From: Xiphias gladius
Lineage: Eukaryota; Chordata; Actinopteri; Istiophoriformes; Xiphiidae
NCBI RefSeq assembly: GCF_016859285.1
Contig: NC_053416.1
Coordinates: 14,552,001 to 14,616,000 of the forward strand
Length of the DNA: 64,000 nt
Reading direction: 5' to 3'
Both the position numbers and the translations under genes were made by a program. The notes beneath the pieces were generated by a model. That model made no database searches. It was not told the DNA's origin and worked only from the letters and a program-made list of their open reading frames with translations. This document shows positions 34,634 to 47,000 of this stretch, piece by piece. Each line of letters begins with the position of its first letter. Position 1 is the stretch's first letter.

Positions 34634-37600
34634 CTACAACAATGCTTCTTGTTGTTCCTTTGCTCTGCTCCTGTCTTTTGCGCTGAGTAGGGACATTTGT
34701 ACCTCAAAGGTTTTGTCAAATGCACTGTAGTCCACACGAAAGGCCCCTTTCTCCAAGGAAATGCATGACTCAAATCGGTGGCCCCACAGGATCTCATCCT
34801 CTGTGTAGGAAGTCCTCGCCTGGCATGTCATACCTGCAACACAACAAGTCATCAGGGGATCTGGTACACGCCCCTTTATTGGAAAAAGAGCTCATGAATA
34901 AATTCTGAACAGCATTCGCATCAGGACTGTTATGTATCATTTTAAATAACCTATATCGACTAATTTGCTAACATATTGGAAAACACATATTTTTCTCTCC
35001 ATTTCTGGCCTTCCATCCACACTTGGCAGCATTTTCGTCCAGTAAGAACAGAGCCTCTTCAAGAACACTCTGTGGTCAGGTTTTGAAGAGATGATAACAA
35101 AAACTGAACTTTTCAAAGACACTGACTTAAGGAACTTTCTTTCCGGGTCTGTTGCTCAGCACTGCTGGTGATCTTTATCTTAACAGTAACAGTAGGGTGC
35201 AACTCTGCTGCCATCACAGCTACTGGTTATATCAGGTCACAAGTTGTACCATATGCTACAGATTGCTGCTATCCACCAAGTCTAAGCTCATCCCGTACCC
35301 AAAAAGGGTGGGTTATAGCCTAAAAATGTGGCCTTACATTAGTCTATGCTTTTAACATGTTTACTCTGGAAATACTGGAGGCCAAAACCGCCCACTGTAT
35401 GACAGCCCGTCAGTTGTTTTTAGCTTGTCCAGAACTCAAACATGGCTACATCACTTCTGCTTAGAAGTAGTGTTTAGACACCTTCTGCTGTTGTGAAACT
35501 TCCCCGTGATTGCTTAGAATACACAGTACAAAACGGGCATTGCAAATGACCGAGGTTCAAATCTCACTACACCCAAGCTGTCTTCTTTTTCTGTATGAGA
35601 TACAGTTAGCATGAAGACCTGCAATCAAATCACAGCTTTAAAGTCGTGTGGAAACAAAGATATGTCAAGGACAACACCTTTGTTGCGTCTTTGGTGATGG
35701 TGAAACACAAAATAAGTGATCAGAGAGACAGTCAGAGCAGATAGAACAGAACAAATCCTGAAACTCAAGCAGCAGGCCAAGGTCTTCCCATCCATCCACA
35801 CTTCCGAATAAATGAAACAAAATTGACAAACTCTTTGACAACTCCTCTTTCAAGACAGAAAAGGATCTGAAAATGCAACGTCTTTAAATGCAGTTGCTGT
35901 ACTATGGACATGATCTTAGTTGGAGGACAGCACAAACCTGATGCCTCCACGATGCCCTCCAGGATGACAATGATTTCAAAGGTTTCCCTCTTCAAACGCT
36001 CAGCCCTCACCTCCCAGAAGGGGCTGCTTTCATTGATGATGTGGGTTATGGTCTGGGGTTCCACCAGGAGCAGCCTATCTCCCCCGGTGTCGTAGCCCAG
36101 ATTGATCTCTGACTGCTCCAGCGGGATGAACTCGCCCTCCTTGGTCTGCCTGGACTTGATTAGTTTGGCCCGGATCTTGGCATCCACCATGTGGCTTTCT
36201 CTCAGATCACCGATGCGGAAGAGCATGCACAGCTTCTCATCACGCTCACATATGACACAGTGCTTGCTGAAGATCAGTGTCTGGGCTCTCTGCTGTGGTC
36301 GGGAGATTTTAACAAACATGCAGCCCACCATCAGAGCATCAATAATGGAGCCAAGGATGGACTGGACCATAAGGAGCACCGTACCCTCAGGGCAGTTAGC
36401 TGTTACCATCCTAGAGCCATACCCAATAGTCCTCTGGCTCTCTAATGACAGCAGCAGGGCTGATAGGAAACTGTCTATGTTTTCGAAGCATGCCTGCCAT
36501 TGTGGGTCGTTAACATGTACAATGTCATCATGTAACCAGGCACCTAAAAAGTAGATTCCGCCAAAGGCTACCCATGTAAGAATGTAGCACATAGTGAAGA
36601 CGAGAAGGAACCAGCGATACTTGAGGTCCACTAATGTGGTGAAAATATCTGAGATAAAGCGACTCTTGTCTTCAATAGGTCCCAGGTTGACCCTGCACTT
36701 GCCATCCTTGGTCACGTAACGCTGGCGCCGATTGCTGGCAGTGACATGCAATGAGTGCTCATCACCCAGCAGCTTACAATGCCTCTTGTGTGTCTTTGCA
36801 CCATGCTGCTTCTCTATTGCAGAGACCGGAACGTTGCTGCCGCCAGTGGAGCCTCTTGATTGCCACCGGGAGCTGAAACGCTTGAGGTGTCTGCTGCGAT
36901 GCAAACGGTGAGGCTTTTGTGTCTCCTCTACTGGTTCCAGAGGAGCTGCTTGGATAGTGTGCTGTCGGGGGGGCTCTTGCTTAGCCAAAATCAGAGAGAT
37001 CTGAGAGGACTTACTGCAGGGACTCTGGGTCTGGGAGGGAGAGGCCTCCTGGGATAGAGGGAGTGAGGAAGAGTTGGCATAGTTCAAGTTGTGGATGAGA
37101 GAGGGTCTTTTTTTAATCATCATGGAAGCAACAGTGGATTTAGCTGCAGCCTGAAATGAAAGACAACAATGCATTATATTCACAAAACGCTAAAGTACAA
37201 AACCACCAAATGAATGACAAGTAGATTCATAACCTGTGGTCTATTGAAGGCTTTCCAATTCTCAAACCTCTTCCAAAATGTGACAGAGAGATGTGGCTAT
37301 GGATATCGGTGACGTGGCTTTCTCTTTTGAAAGATTCTGGAGGACATGACCAGTGTATCCTTTGTGTCTTCAGTATCCAAAAATCAATTCCATGCCAATC
37401 ACTTGTTTTGATTTCTTTCAGGCCAGGGGACACCCCCTGTCCTGAAACTGTTTCTTTTTGGATAGGTGCACATTAGAAGTGCTCAGCACATGAAGAAAAT
37501 AATCTTGAACCCCGAGCCTTACTCGCTGCGCTGACAGAATCAGTAGATTTTAGTAGAGGTCTTCACAGGTCCAGTTCCTTGTAACTTAGACCAGACCTGA

Positions 37601-38630
37601 GATGTGAGTCAGACGAGTACAATTTTTATTCAGCAAAACAATTCAAATCAGGAAGATTCCTAATTTTAACCTCTAAAGTGCAGGTTCAGTCTACCAGGCT
37701 TCAGACCTCCGAAAATGACGCCACCCCTGAAATGAGCTGTTGTCTGCAAGATGTTTGTTTGTGTTTTGAGAAAAAAATAATCACGAAAACCTATTACTTC
37801 AACTCAATTAAAAATGACCATGATATTCTAGATTTTTCTTTTAGTCAACAAAGCAAATTAAAAGTACAAAATCAAAAATGTATCAATCCCTCTAAGTGCT
37901 GTCTGTGGATCCAAAGCTTGATATTTTGTAGCTTATTCCTCTGTGCCATAGAGTACATAGACTTTATACTACACAACACCATTGCACTGGCTGACATGTT
38001 CCGCCATTACCATGAACCCATCCATCAACACAACAATGAACATGACCATGAATACTCACCAGAGCACCAAATGTGTGGTAATCTGCAGCTGAAAGTAGTC
38101 CTCAACAAGTGCACTATTTACTCTCATTTGATTAACATTTGCTAAAATCCACAGTGCCCATCTGTTTTAGGAAATCAGTGAGCCTTTTTTAAAGAGAAAA
38201 CTATAAATATGTAACCCGTTTTTAAAGATTTACACCTTTAGTAAAAACATATGTACTTGGGGCTGGGAGCCACAATCTTTTTTTCCTCTGTGGAATGAAA
38301 TTAAGCACGGCTCAATGCCCGGGGAGTCACATCTGAAATGGGATACAATTTTTGCCAAAACATAGGCTGCATTGCCATATGATACTAGTACTGACTTACA
38401 GTGATTAATATAGAAAGCTGTACCTTGTAATTGTAAGGAGTGTAACGAATCGATTGTGGCTGCGGTCTGGGCAGGTATGCCAGCAGATGTTTAGCAGTGA
38501 GAGTCTGCGTTGGGGGAATGGAGTTCCTGCGAGGCTCAATCCTGACGGGGCTGACGTGACTGTTGCACTGAACATTTTGTAGCATCTCTCTGCTGCACAA
38601 CACAGTGGAGCTCATTGCTGAGGTCTTCAA
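34634..38630 (-). CDS. Kir3 (GIRK)-like inward-rectifier potassium channel, divergent, long N-terminus
   Basis: Three coding exons, 38630-38424, 37150-35938 and 34833-34634, give 539 aa in phase. The Kir core is clear. The slide helix and TM1 are about residues 238-275 ([20 protein letters not shown]), the filter TIGYG is at 310-314 and TM2 is about 327-352 ([20 protein letters not shown]). The cytoplasmic domain has [16 protein letters not shown] and, after the last intron, [20 protein letters not shown]. That C-domain is closest to Kir3.4/Kir3.1 as I recall them. Asp340 sits at the rectification site. Oddities: about 210 residues precede the core (roughly 50 in Kir3.4), Arg309 directly precedes the filter, and Gln-Gln (355-356) stands where Kir2/Kir3 have the PIP2-binding Lys-Lys. 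The C-tail is short, ending EQQEALL. It may be a fish paralogue such as a kcnj19-type gene or a kcnj5 relative; I cannot assign the symbol. A shorter start inside exon 2 (MMIKKRP) is possible. Confidence 0.9.
37930..38270 (+). repeat. Dispersed repeat, copy 2 (paired with 1808-2110)
   Basis: This copy lies in the first coding intron of the Kir3-like gene. It shares ordered blocks with 1808-2110, including CTTATTCCTCTGTGCCATAG, 'atttgctaaa' and 'tgagcctttttt'. No frame or terminal structure was recognised. Confidence 0.55.
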
Positions 38631-39587
38631 GATGTTGATTACTCTTCACGTTTTGCTTCTGTTTGGGCAATTACATTAAACTGAGTTAGATCAAATATGT
38701 AAGTTTTCAAAAGCAGCTGCAGTTACATCATTAAAACAACTAAATGTTAACAGTCTAACTCCTGTTAGAGTTTCAATACTTAAGTATTAATAAGTGAATA
38801 AGGAAATAAAGAGTTGTGTGTGCCATTGGTCTTTGAGCAGTTCATTCCATGCAACAAGTATATTACATTTTCCATTTTCATTTTGTTGTCAACTCAGTCT
38901 CTTCTTTATATTGTTTCTCTTCCAAGATAAAAGTTTCAGCCCAAATTGTAATGGTGTAAGGTGATGTTCCAAAAGCAAATGTTGCTTTACTTCCCCGTCA
39001 ACATAAGATGAGCTTTCATCTATCTGAAGTGGGCTGATCACTGTCTCAGCGCTGCTGCAATTTATTACACATGAAGGGATTGTCGCTAATCCTCAAAATT
39101 AATCGGAGAAACACCAAGGAACATGATGGATTTGAAAAGATTACTGACTGTATTTGCTAGAGGGCTTAGAATTAGTATTGTCCAGATGTGGCCAAAGGAA
39201 CAGTGGTAAATTCACTTCTCTCTTGCAAAAATGTTTAAACTGTGCTGTGCTTACTGTATCAAAACACACACAAAAAATGTTTCTGAATCCTGACCACGAC
39301 CTAACTGTGCAAAGTCAATCAGATGGACAGGATTTTACTGTGAGGGAATCTATCTTCTGAAACAGGCAGAGAAAAAAAAAAAAAATCATAATTTATCTTC
39401 TAACTCAAGTTATTACAAGGGCGAGAAAGAACTATTTAGTTACAATGTTAACATCTATTTATTCTGAGTCTATTCTGAATGAGTGTTGCTTTACTATTGT
39501 AAGTTTAAGTGGAAGTGTCCCAATTGCACACTCTCTTCTCCCCATAATTGGAACCTAATTAGTGATTTACAGGAAACTTCTTGCAAA

Positions 39588-39955
39588 TTGTTTTGAGCTG
39601 AAACAATTCAATTAATCAATTAGTTGGTTGACAGAAAATTAATCACAAACTATTTTTATAATTAATTAATCATTTAGATCATTTTCTGATCAAAACTTCC
39701 AAATATTATCTGGTTTCTGCTTTTCCCATGTCATAGATCATAGTAAACGGAATATTTTTTGGATTTTGTACTATCTGTCAGACATAACAAAGACATTTGA
39801 TGTCTCCTTGGGCTCTGGGAAACTGTGACTTGATAAATGAAGTTTGTGATTTTATTCACCAAACTATTAATCAAATAATTTGAAAATAATCAGCAGATAG
39901 ATTGATGATGAAAAAAAAAATTGGTTAATTGCAGATCTAAAATTATTCAAAAAAT
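39588..39955 (+). repeat. MITE-like repeat, ATTAATTGATTAAT-ended family, copy 3 (near full length)
   Basis: This is the most complete copy in the window. Its left end is 'tcaattaatcaattagttgg' then 'gacagaaaattaatcacaaact'. Its middle is 'ccttgggctctgggaaactgtg'. Its right end is 'gaaaataatcagcagatag' then 'ttggttaattgcag'. The ends are inverted AT-rich ATTAAT-type motifs, and there is no coding capacity. From memory this is a common fish repeat. Confidence 0.7.
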
Positions 39956-40483
39956 CATCCTGTCAAGTTAACAAATACACAAAATGTCAAATAACCTGTT
40001 TTTTCTGATTGCAACCACTGATTAAAATAAATCTGCTGCAAAAAGTCATCACGAAAAGGTGAAATAATCACATACCTCTGTAAATCCTACCTTAAGACAA
40101 ATACAGCTGCTGCCAGAAATGAACTTCCATGCTGAAGTCAACAGGTTTGATGAGGAAAGACACACAGAGTGAGAGAAGAGCTTCTGTGCGACTGCCCAGC
40201 TGCTTGTCTCCTCCACCCACGTCATTCACAGTGCAAATACTGACCATGTTCAACCCATAGCACTGCATGTGGGTATGGCAACTCTGTCAGTGTACCACTA
40301 CCTCAAGTGTCATCATATCAGGTCAAATTATTACAGCTTAATTTAAACATCACTCTGCTTTTTAAGTGTTAGATTAGAAGGTCAATACCACTCCACAAGC
40401 ATCATGTACTCACACCAAGATCAACATCATATTCATTAAAAACAAACAGTTCCGAAAAGGTTCTAAAAATTTGAGTCTTTTGG

Positions 40484-40489
40484 TTTATT
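40484..40489 (-). terminator. Polyadenylation signal for zw10
   Basis: TTTATT on the plus strand is AATAAA on the minus strand, about 610 bp downstream of the zw10 stop. It is a plausible main 3'-end signal; nearer alternatives cannot be excluded. Confidence 0.45.
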
Positions 40490-41096
40490 TGGACAAACAA
40501 TAAATACATTATAGAAGAGTTCAGTTTAATGGCTTGCACAAGAAAGTTTTTGACAAAAGATGCAATGACCAGGGTGTCTTTGTCAGAACTAAATGTTCAT
40601 TTAAAGGCATTGAGGTTTGAACAAACTTAACTCAACAAACTCTCTTCTGAGATGACATCAGTACTGAAAAGCGGAGACCTCTGAAACACACCACGAATGA
40701 AGCTGGACCAACAAGTGACACTAAAGTTAACCCTGGATATGACATCACATGTCAACAGATGGCTAGCCACTGGTTACACAATCTCAGTTGGCTTCATGGA
40801 AAACCCCCAAAGCTATGCGACTGAGTCTGCGGGATCCTGATGTTAAAAATCCTTCATGTAATCTCTGTAAGGACTAATCGCAGTCTGAACACTGAGAAGG
40901 AACATATCCCACAGATTGGTTACAACCAGTTTATACACCCAGAGAGGGCGACCATTTCTCTGTGACAAACTGTTCAATCTACATACATATAAGTGTATAT
41001 ATTTAATGGACATAACCGAAAATGCAAATGAATAAAGACATGACTCAGAGGAAAAAGTGCTGTAATATCTTCTTGGTGGTCATTAGCTCCAAGTAT

Positions 41097-44000
41097 CTAT
41101 TTGATTTTGGTCAGAGCAACAGCTCTCCTCTCTGTGTTCTGAAACAAAGCTCGGATCAGATTCTTCACCTCCGAACTGGAGAGCTCCAACGCCAACGGAC
41201 CTTTACCGTCAGCCCACCTGTGGAGAGGAATTATGGGCAAATCAGCCAGTCCAACACATCCATGGAAAAAGCCTTATGACTTGAAACTCCACCAATTTGA
41301 CACATGAAAGGTCAGTTTACTCTTCATGAGGAGTACTACTAAGCATGTGAAAACAGTTATGTAATGTCTTCTGTGGCTTTAGACGGGCTTTGTAAAGTCT
41401 GACAAAATAAGCTACATTATTAGGTTATTTGGCTTGGGGACTACGAATCTGTCTGTAAAGTTACATAAATATAACTTTAATGCTAGTTTCCAGCATATAT
41501 TATTCTCATTTAACATGCCCAGTTATAGTCCTTAATCTTTTACTAAACAAACCATCATTAATTCTAGTCTAGATAAATGGAGGTGATTGAACAGAAGGGA
41601 GAACAAATAGGAAAAAGTAACTAACTATAGTTACTGGATGTAAAGACTACACTGAAGCCTTATAATGTCTTACAAAATTGAAATTTTTTTGATAAACTGA
41701 ATATTATTTCAGATTTTAAGATCTGAAAATACCCCATACTATGTTTTATTTATTTTTGATTTTTATCTATTGATTGTTCATCGTCAAGTATCCTTCTTAC
41801 CTGTCGACAATCTCCTGCAGGTTGGCCCGCAGCACGATAACCAGCTCCTTGAAGGTACTCCACTTCTTCACAAAAAGAGGCACCTCCTCCTGATATTTCC
41901 TGTTCTTGTTTTCCTCAGCCATAGGGATGAAGACCAGAGGACCTTCCTCAATGATGGTCTGGCACAGAGTGTGTAGGTGCTCCCCATCCTCAGAGGAAAT
42001 ATCCTGTAGACAGTTAAGTGAGAAATAAAATCCTTATTGATCATCAGCAATGTAATAATTTATACTGTGAGTATACAGTAGATCATCTTCATAGATAATA
42101 TCACTTTTCTATTTTTGTGTTTTTTTTTTGTTTGTTTTTGTTTTTTTTAAAAGAGAGATTTGTTAATGTTTGAATTTAAAAAATGTTGGTATTTTAATCA
42201 ACTAAGGACCGCATCCAAAAATACAGATATCAGAACCCAGACTTACGAATGTACATTATGCTGAATTGGTCATTTGGGACATTCTAGTACATATAATTCC
42301 ATCCTACTCAATGTTTTATCACCAGGCCTTTATTACTGAACAGCATTTATTTGTGCTGTCTGACGGCTCTGCCATCACATTTATGACTGTAAAAGGAGAT
42401 ACATTTGGAACATTTGCAAAATAATTGAAGGATTGCCAGTTTTTTTTTTGTTATATTCATTTTATCACAGTAACATCTCTGCATTGGCATAAGAAAAGTC
42501 CTACATTTACATAGAGGCACCGTGATGGAAAAAAAGACAAACCTCCAGCATCATGATTTTGGCAATGATTTCTGTGATGGCGATGTTGAGGAGGTTGCCC
42601 ATGGCTTTACAATAGATGCTGACTGGTAGGACGTCCTGCCATACTGTACCCAATTGTTTCAACTGATGAATGACCTGAAATAAAACAAACAGATGAAAAG
42701 TGTATGCATGAAAAGCAGTGCATGCAGGAAAGAAGGAATAATAAAGCCTTAGTGAGGCTTATGATACTCATAATAGATATTTCCTCAACGCTGGAGTGCA
42801 ATCCATTACAACACAAACATCTACAGCTGAATCACCATTTTTCTGACACACTCTCATAGTTAAAACTCATTTAAACTTTATTTTCAAAGCCTTTCCTCTC
42901 ACCTGTCTTACTGCTTTGCTAGCTGCAATGTAATTATCTTCGTCATCCAGGTTGGAGAAGTTGTGAGCAGTGGAAAGTCTCTCCAACAATTCAGCTCTCT
43001 GGACATTCAGCTGTGCTAAGAAGCACTGGGAACCTAAAGGAAAATGTGCAGACCAGTTTTTGAGAAACCTTGTCACAGACAAAAGTGTTGGTCACCAGAA
43101 CTATTAGGAATCAGCTTCTGGCGACCACAAATTTCTGTACACATTCCATAGCAATGTGGTCGACAGTTGTAGAGCTGTTTGTTACCCAGTTTCCTGAATC
43201 CGGGCACCATGTCAACAAATGTTGCAACACCCTCGCTGAGGGGCTGTGGCAAGTGGGCTCTGAAATGGTGGCCCAGGGTGAGAAGGTGGTGGGCCAGGTA
43301 CATGCAGTTGTTGTGCTGAATGGCAGCTAGGTGAGGGAACTTGAGCAGGTTCTCCCTGGATGGAGTAACAGAGAAACAAATGAGAACCTTTTATGCCCGT
43401 GAAATGTGTTGGTTTGGTCTGCTATACGTTATATGATGGAAACATCCTTACTTGTGATATGTTGGTACAACATCATAGAACAGTTGGAAAATGTTTCTCA
43501 CGGTGAAGAATAGTTGTAATGCACTAAAAAGAACAGAAAAATGTAGTACATTTTAGAACACTTCTTTACTGATGAAACCTGGTGGTCTATAATATAAAAA
43601 CATTATCAAGATGTATTATTGAAATTGCAGAATCCATTGAGTCTGTCTAAGGGCTAAACGTCAGAATATCTTGGCCTCTGCTGCTTCAATTTTGACCTTT
43701 GTTTTGAAAATTTGCATTGTTTTTCAGCGTAGGTTTGATAAGATTTTTTCCAGTTATTTATTGTTTCTGATAATTCAGTTTCTCTGACATTAAGCAGTTT
43801 AGTTGATCGCGAATTGTTTTTTTTAATCTTTTATTGTCAATTTGTAAGTCACTGCCCTTGTCCTGACAGTAGGCTGCAAGTGCTTTGACTTGACTAGCTT
43901 CACAGTGTTTTGTAATCATGGTAGATAAACAGTGCTGTGAGCCAAAGACTCTCTGCAAGACCAACAACAAAGAAACCCTTACTGTCAGGGGGAGTCTTGG

Positions 44001-47000
44001 TTTTTTCTATTGAACTATTACATTGTGCTGCCAGCCACAAAAAAATGATATATAGGTCAGTACAAGAGACAGTGCGGTCTTTGAGTAGTGTAACATACCA
44101 TTGTGTGGAGCTTCCAACGGCCTCACACAGGGTGTTGACTGTCAGCTCCATCAGCTGCTGCACTGACTCACTGATGCGACACGGTGGTAGACGCAGACTC
44201 CAAGCAGACAGCTGCTTTGCGTTCTCCATTGTCATCTCCTCCTTTGTTGTATCTTGCTTCACCTTTACCTCTGAACTTGGAGCAGGCAGCTTGGGGAGAC
44301 ACAGCTTGGAGTCTGGTGTAATCTAACAGAGGGAGAACAGAACCAAATAATTAAATAAATAACCCCTTTAAATAAGGACACAAACAAGAAATTTTGAAGA
44401 TACATCATGTAAAACTGGACATAGTGTAGTGCAATCCAATACAATATTGCCAAATTTACAGTGCGCCATTCTTTAAGTGTCAGAGTCAGACAGGTACTTA
44501 TTTCAATTCCATGGTATTTTTTTGCAGCCATGTCTAATGTTGCTGTTGTACTGGATATATTTATTCATATATAATCCTATTATACACGTTTTAAAGCTTT
44601 TTTATCTAAACTCTGTACATCCATTTTATAAAATATTTAAACACAAGTGAAGTACTACATCATGAATGTAATACTTGAACCTGGCCTGATTCAGGTCTAC
44701 TGTGGATGCAGTTAAAGAAGTATTCATGTAGCTGTGGCTGACAGCCAAACCATTTAATGAACACCTGTATCACACCATATGTGTAACACCAAAATAAGAC
44801 ATTTTTTTCTGTATATATTATGTTTGAAAAAGCAAGGATTGTATTGGTGTGAGTACCAGACCATGTGTCAAATTACATTAAAAGGGTGTTACATTATAGG
44901 TTGTTTGAAGCCCTAATGCTGCTGGGCTAGCAAGCATCTTCAATTCAGTTCACTTGAATTCTGATTGATTCCAAGGGCCTGGTAGGGGAGTGTGCAAGTG
45001 TGTGACTGATAAACAGCATGAAGAATTTGCTGCACGAATGTGGGGTTTACATTCTGCGTTAATAGAAGTAGGCCTATTTTAATGGTTCCCTTTTACGAGT
45101 GAAAAGGCATCTTTTTCTTCAACTAGGAGTATATCTGGGAAACCTTTGTTTCTAAAAGTTATTTAGTGAAAAACAGCTTAACATATGCATGCACAATATT
45201 TTCGATCTTCCATTTTAAATTTTGTCAACTGAATCAATCACCAGCCTTCAGTGTATTCATCCAGACACTTAGCCGTAGCTCACACATACTTTGACAGTGT
45301 TGTGCATCTTGGAGGTCATGAGTTTGCGGGCTGCCACAATAACATCCTTGCACTTCTTGCTGGCAAAGTGACAGTTGACATCCCTGGCATATTTGAGCAG
45401 GTCTGTGGAATCACCCTGCAGATACTCCATCTCCTTCAGAGACTTCTCAAACTCCTCAGTTTCCTTGATCACCTTAAATATATATACAAGAAAAAATACA
45501 TTCAGTATAAATGTAATTCTTATCTAGATACCGCTGTTACGCAGAATAGAATAATTTCTTAGAACAGCAAGACAAAGACACAATTTTTGTCTATAACTGT
45601 TGATAAAAGTGAACAGCCAACACCTGTATATTTTCTGTATGTGCTACAATATTGTTATACTATACAAACTGCTGTAAGGTCCATACAGTGTTATATTTCT
45701 CCAGCTGACTGCTGTTGGTGGGGATGGAATAGACCAGACACTCATGGATGATGCACTGGGATATTTCCTCCCAAATCAGCTCCCCCAGGATGGCTGAGAG
45801 CTTTTTATCACCAATGGACACATCTGAAAAATAACAGAAATGTGACTTGCCTTTCTCAACCTCATCATGTAATATTTCGAGAATAGAAAGTTTGAGGTAA
45901 GTATGGGTAATACATATGATGAATGCTATTTACGTTGCATACTCAGGCTGTCACTACTTTGTAATTTGACTGGCCTAAGCCTAAATTATGCATACACTTC
46001 ATGACCCATGAAGTTGTGTTCAGGATGAAAAACATAGTGACACTGAGCAAACTTAAAGCATCTTATATCATTTCTATATGGGCCCAGCCATACTGTACCT
46101 AGCAGGTGTGAGTGCAGTGTCTTGAGCACCAGGAGCAGTTTGCTGTAGACCTGTGAAGGTGTGGATCGCTCCTCGTGGCTCTCCTCCAAACACTGTAAGG
46201 CCAGGATGGTTCCCTCATCCTGCTGCTCTGTTACCCTCACTGACAGTGACGGGTACACCACCAACGGCTTTAACATGTTCTTCAACAGTACTTGACCTGA
46301 ACAACGGAAACAGCAGAACAGACACAAGTACTGAGCAGGTTGGAAATAGTTTACTTTAGAGCTAAATCGATAGATTAACCAGGCCCATAATTCATCCGAT
46401 ATTATCTTACTGCAGATACATCAGTATCAATATACACATTGGTTAGTATGTTACAAGAAGTTGTAGTGCAGAAATACCAAAAATATGCTTAGAAGTAGTG
46501 TCTCCATCACATAGTGCAACAGAAAGCACTGATTAGTTTGTTTTTCCAATTGTATAGTGTACCACGCAGCACATACTGTATGTTCGTCACAACCCTCTAA
46601 AAACTGTAATATAAATATCAAATTAACTGAAATAAAGCGTTTGGAAGGTATGAAAATACATTTTTAGTAGATCATGAAAGAACCGCATCATGAAAGGACT
46701 GCTTGTTCTTACTGAAGAGTTTGATCTTGTGCTGAAGGCCTCCCTGGATGGCCAGAGCTTGCAGGACGCAGCACAGCAAAGCAGGTGGTTTTTGTTCGCT
46801 GTCCTTACTGCAAGAATGGCTCAGGTTCAGCTCCACCTTCAGGAAGGACTTCAGACCTGCAGGCTCTGGTGGTACAAATCCAACATCACCGCTAATGCAA
46901 CACGTTCAGGTAGGTTTGCTGTCATCTTTTTGAAATATACCACACAAGAAATACTACCAAGTAAAAATACCATCTTAAAAAATGCATCTATTTTGTACAA

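Larger units (their letters stand above)
38631..41096. other. Interval between Kir3-like start and zw10 stop
   Basis: The right end is the zw10 3'UTR, with a minus-strand AATAAA at 40489-40484, about 610 bp past the stop. The left end is the 5' flank of the Kir3-like gene, where non-coding first exons may lie. A full MITE-like copy occupies 39588-39955. No other gene was recognised. Confidence 0.55.

Noticed and set aside
36102-36554. 150-residue plus-strand frame
   Set aside because: It is antisense to the Kir channel core exon, and no family was recognised.
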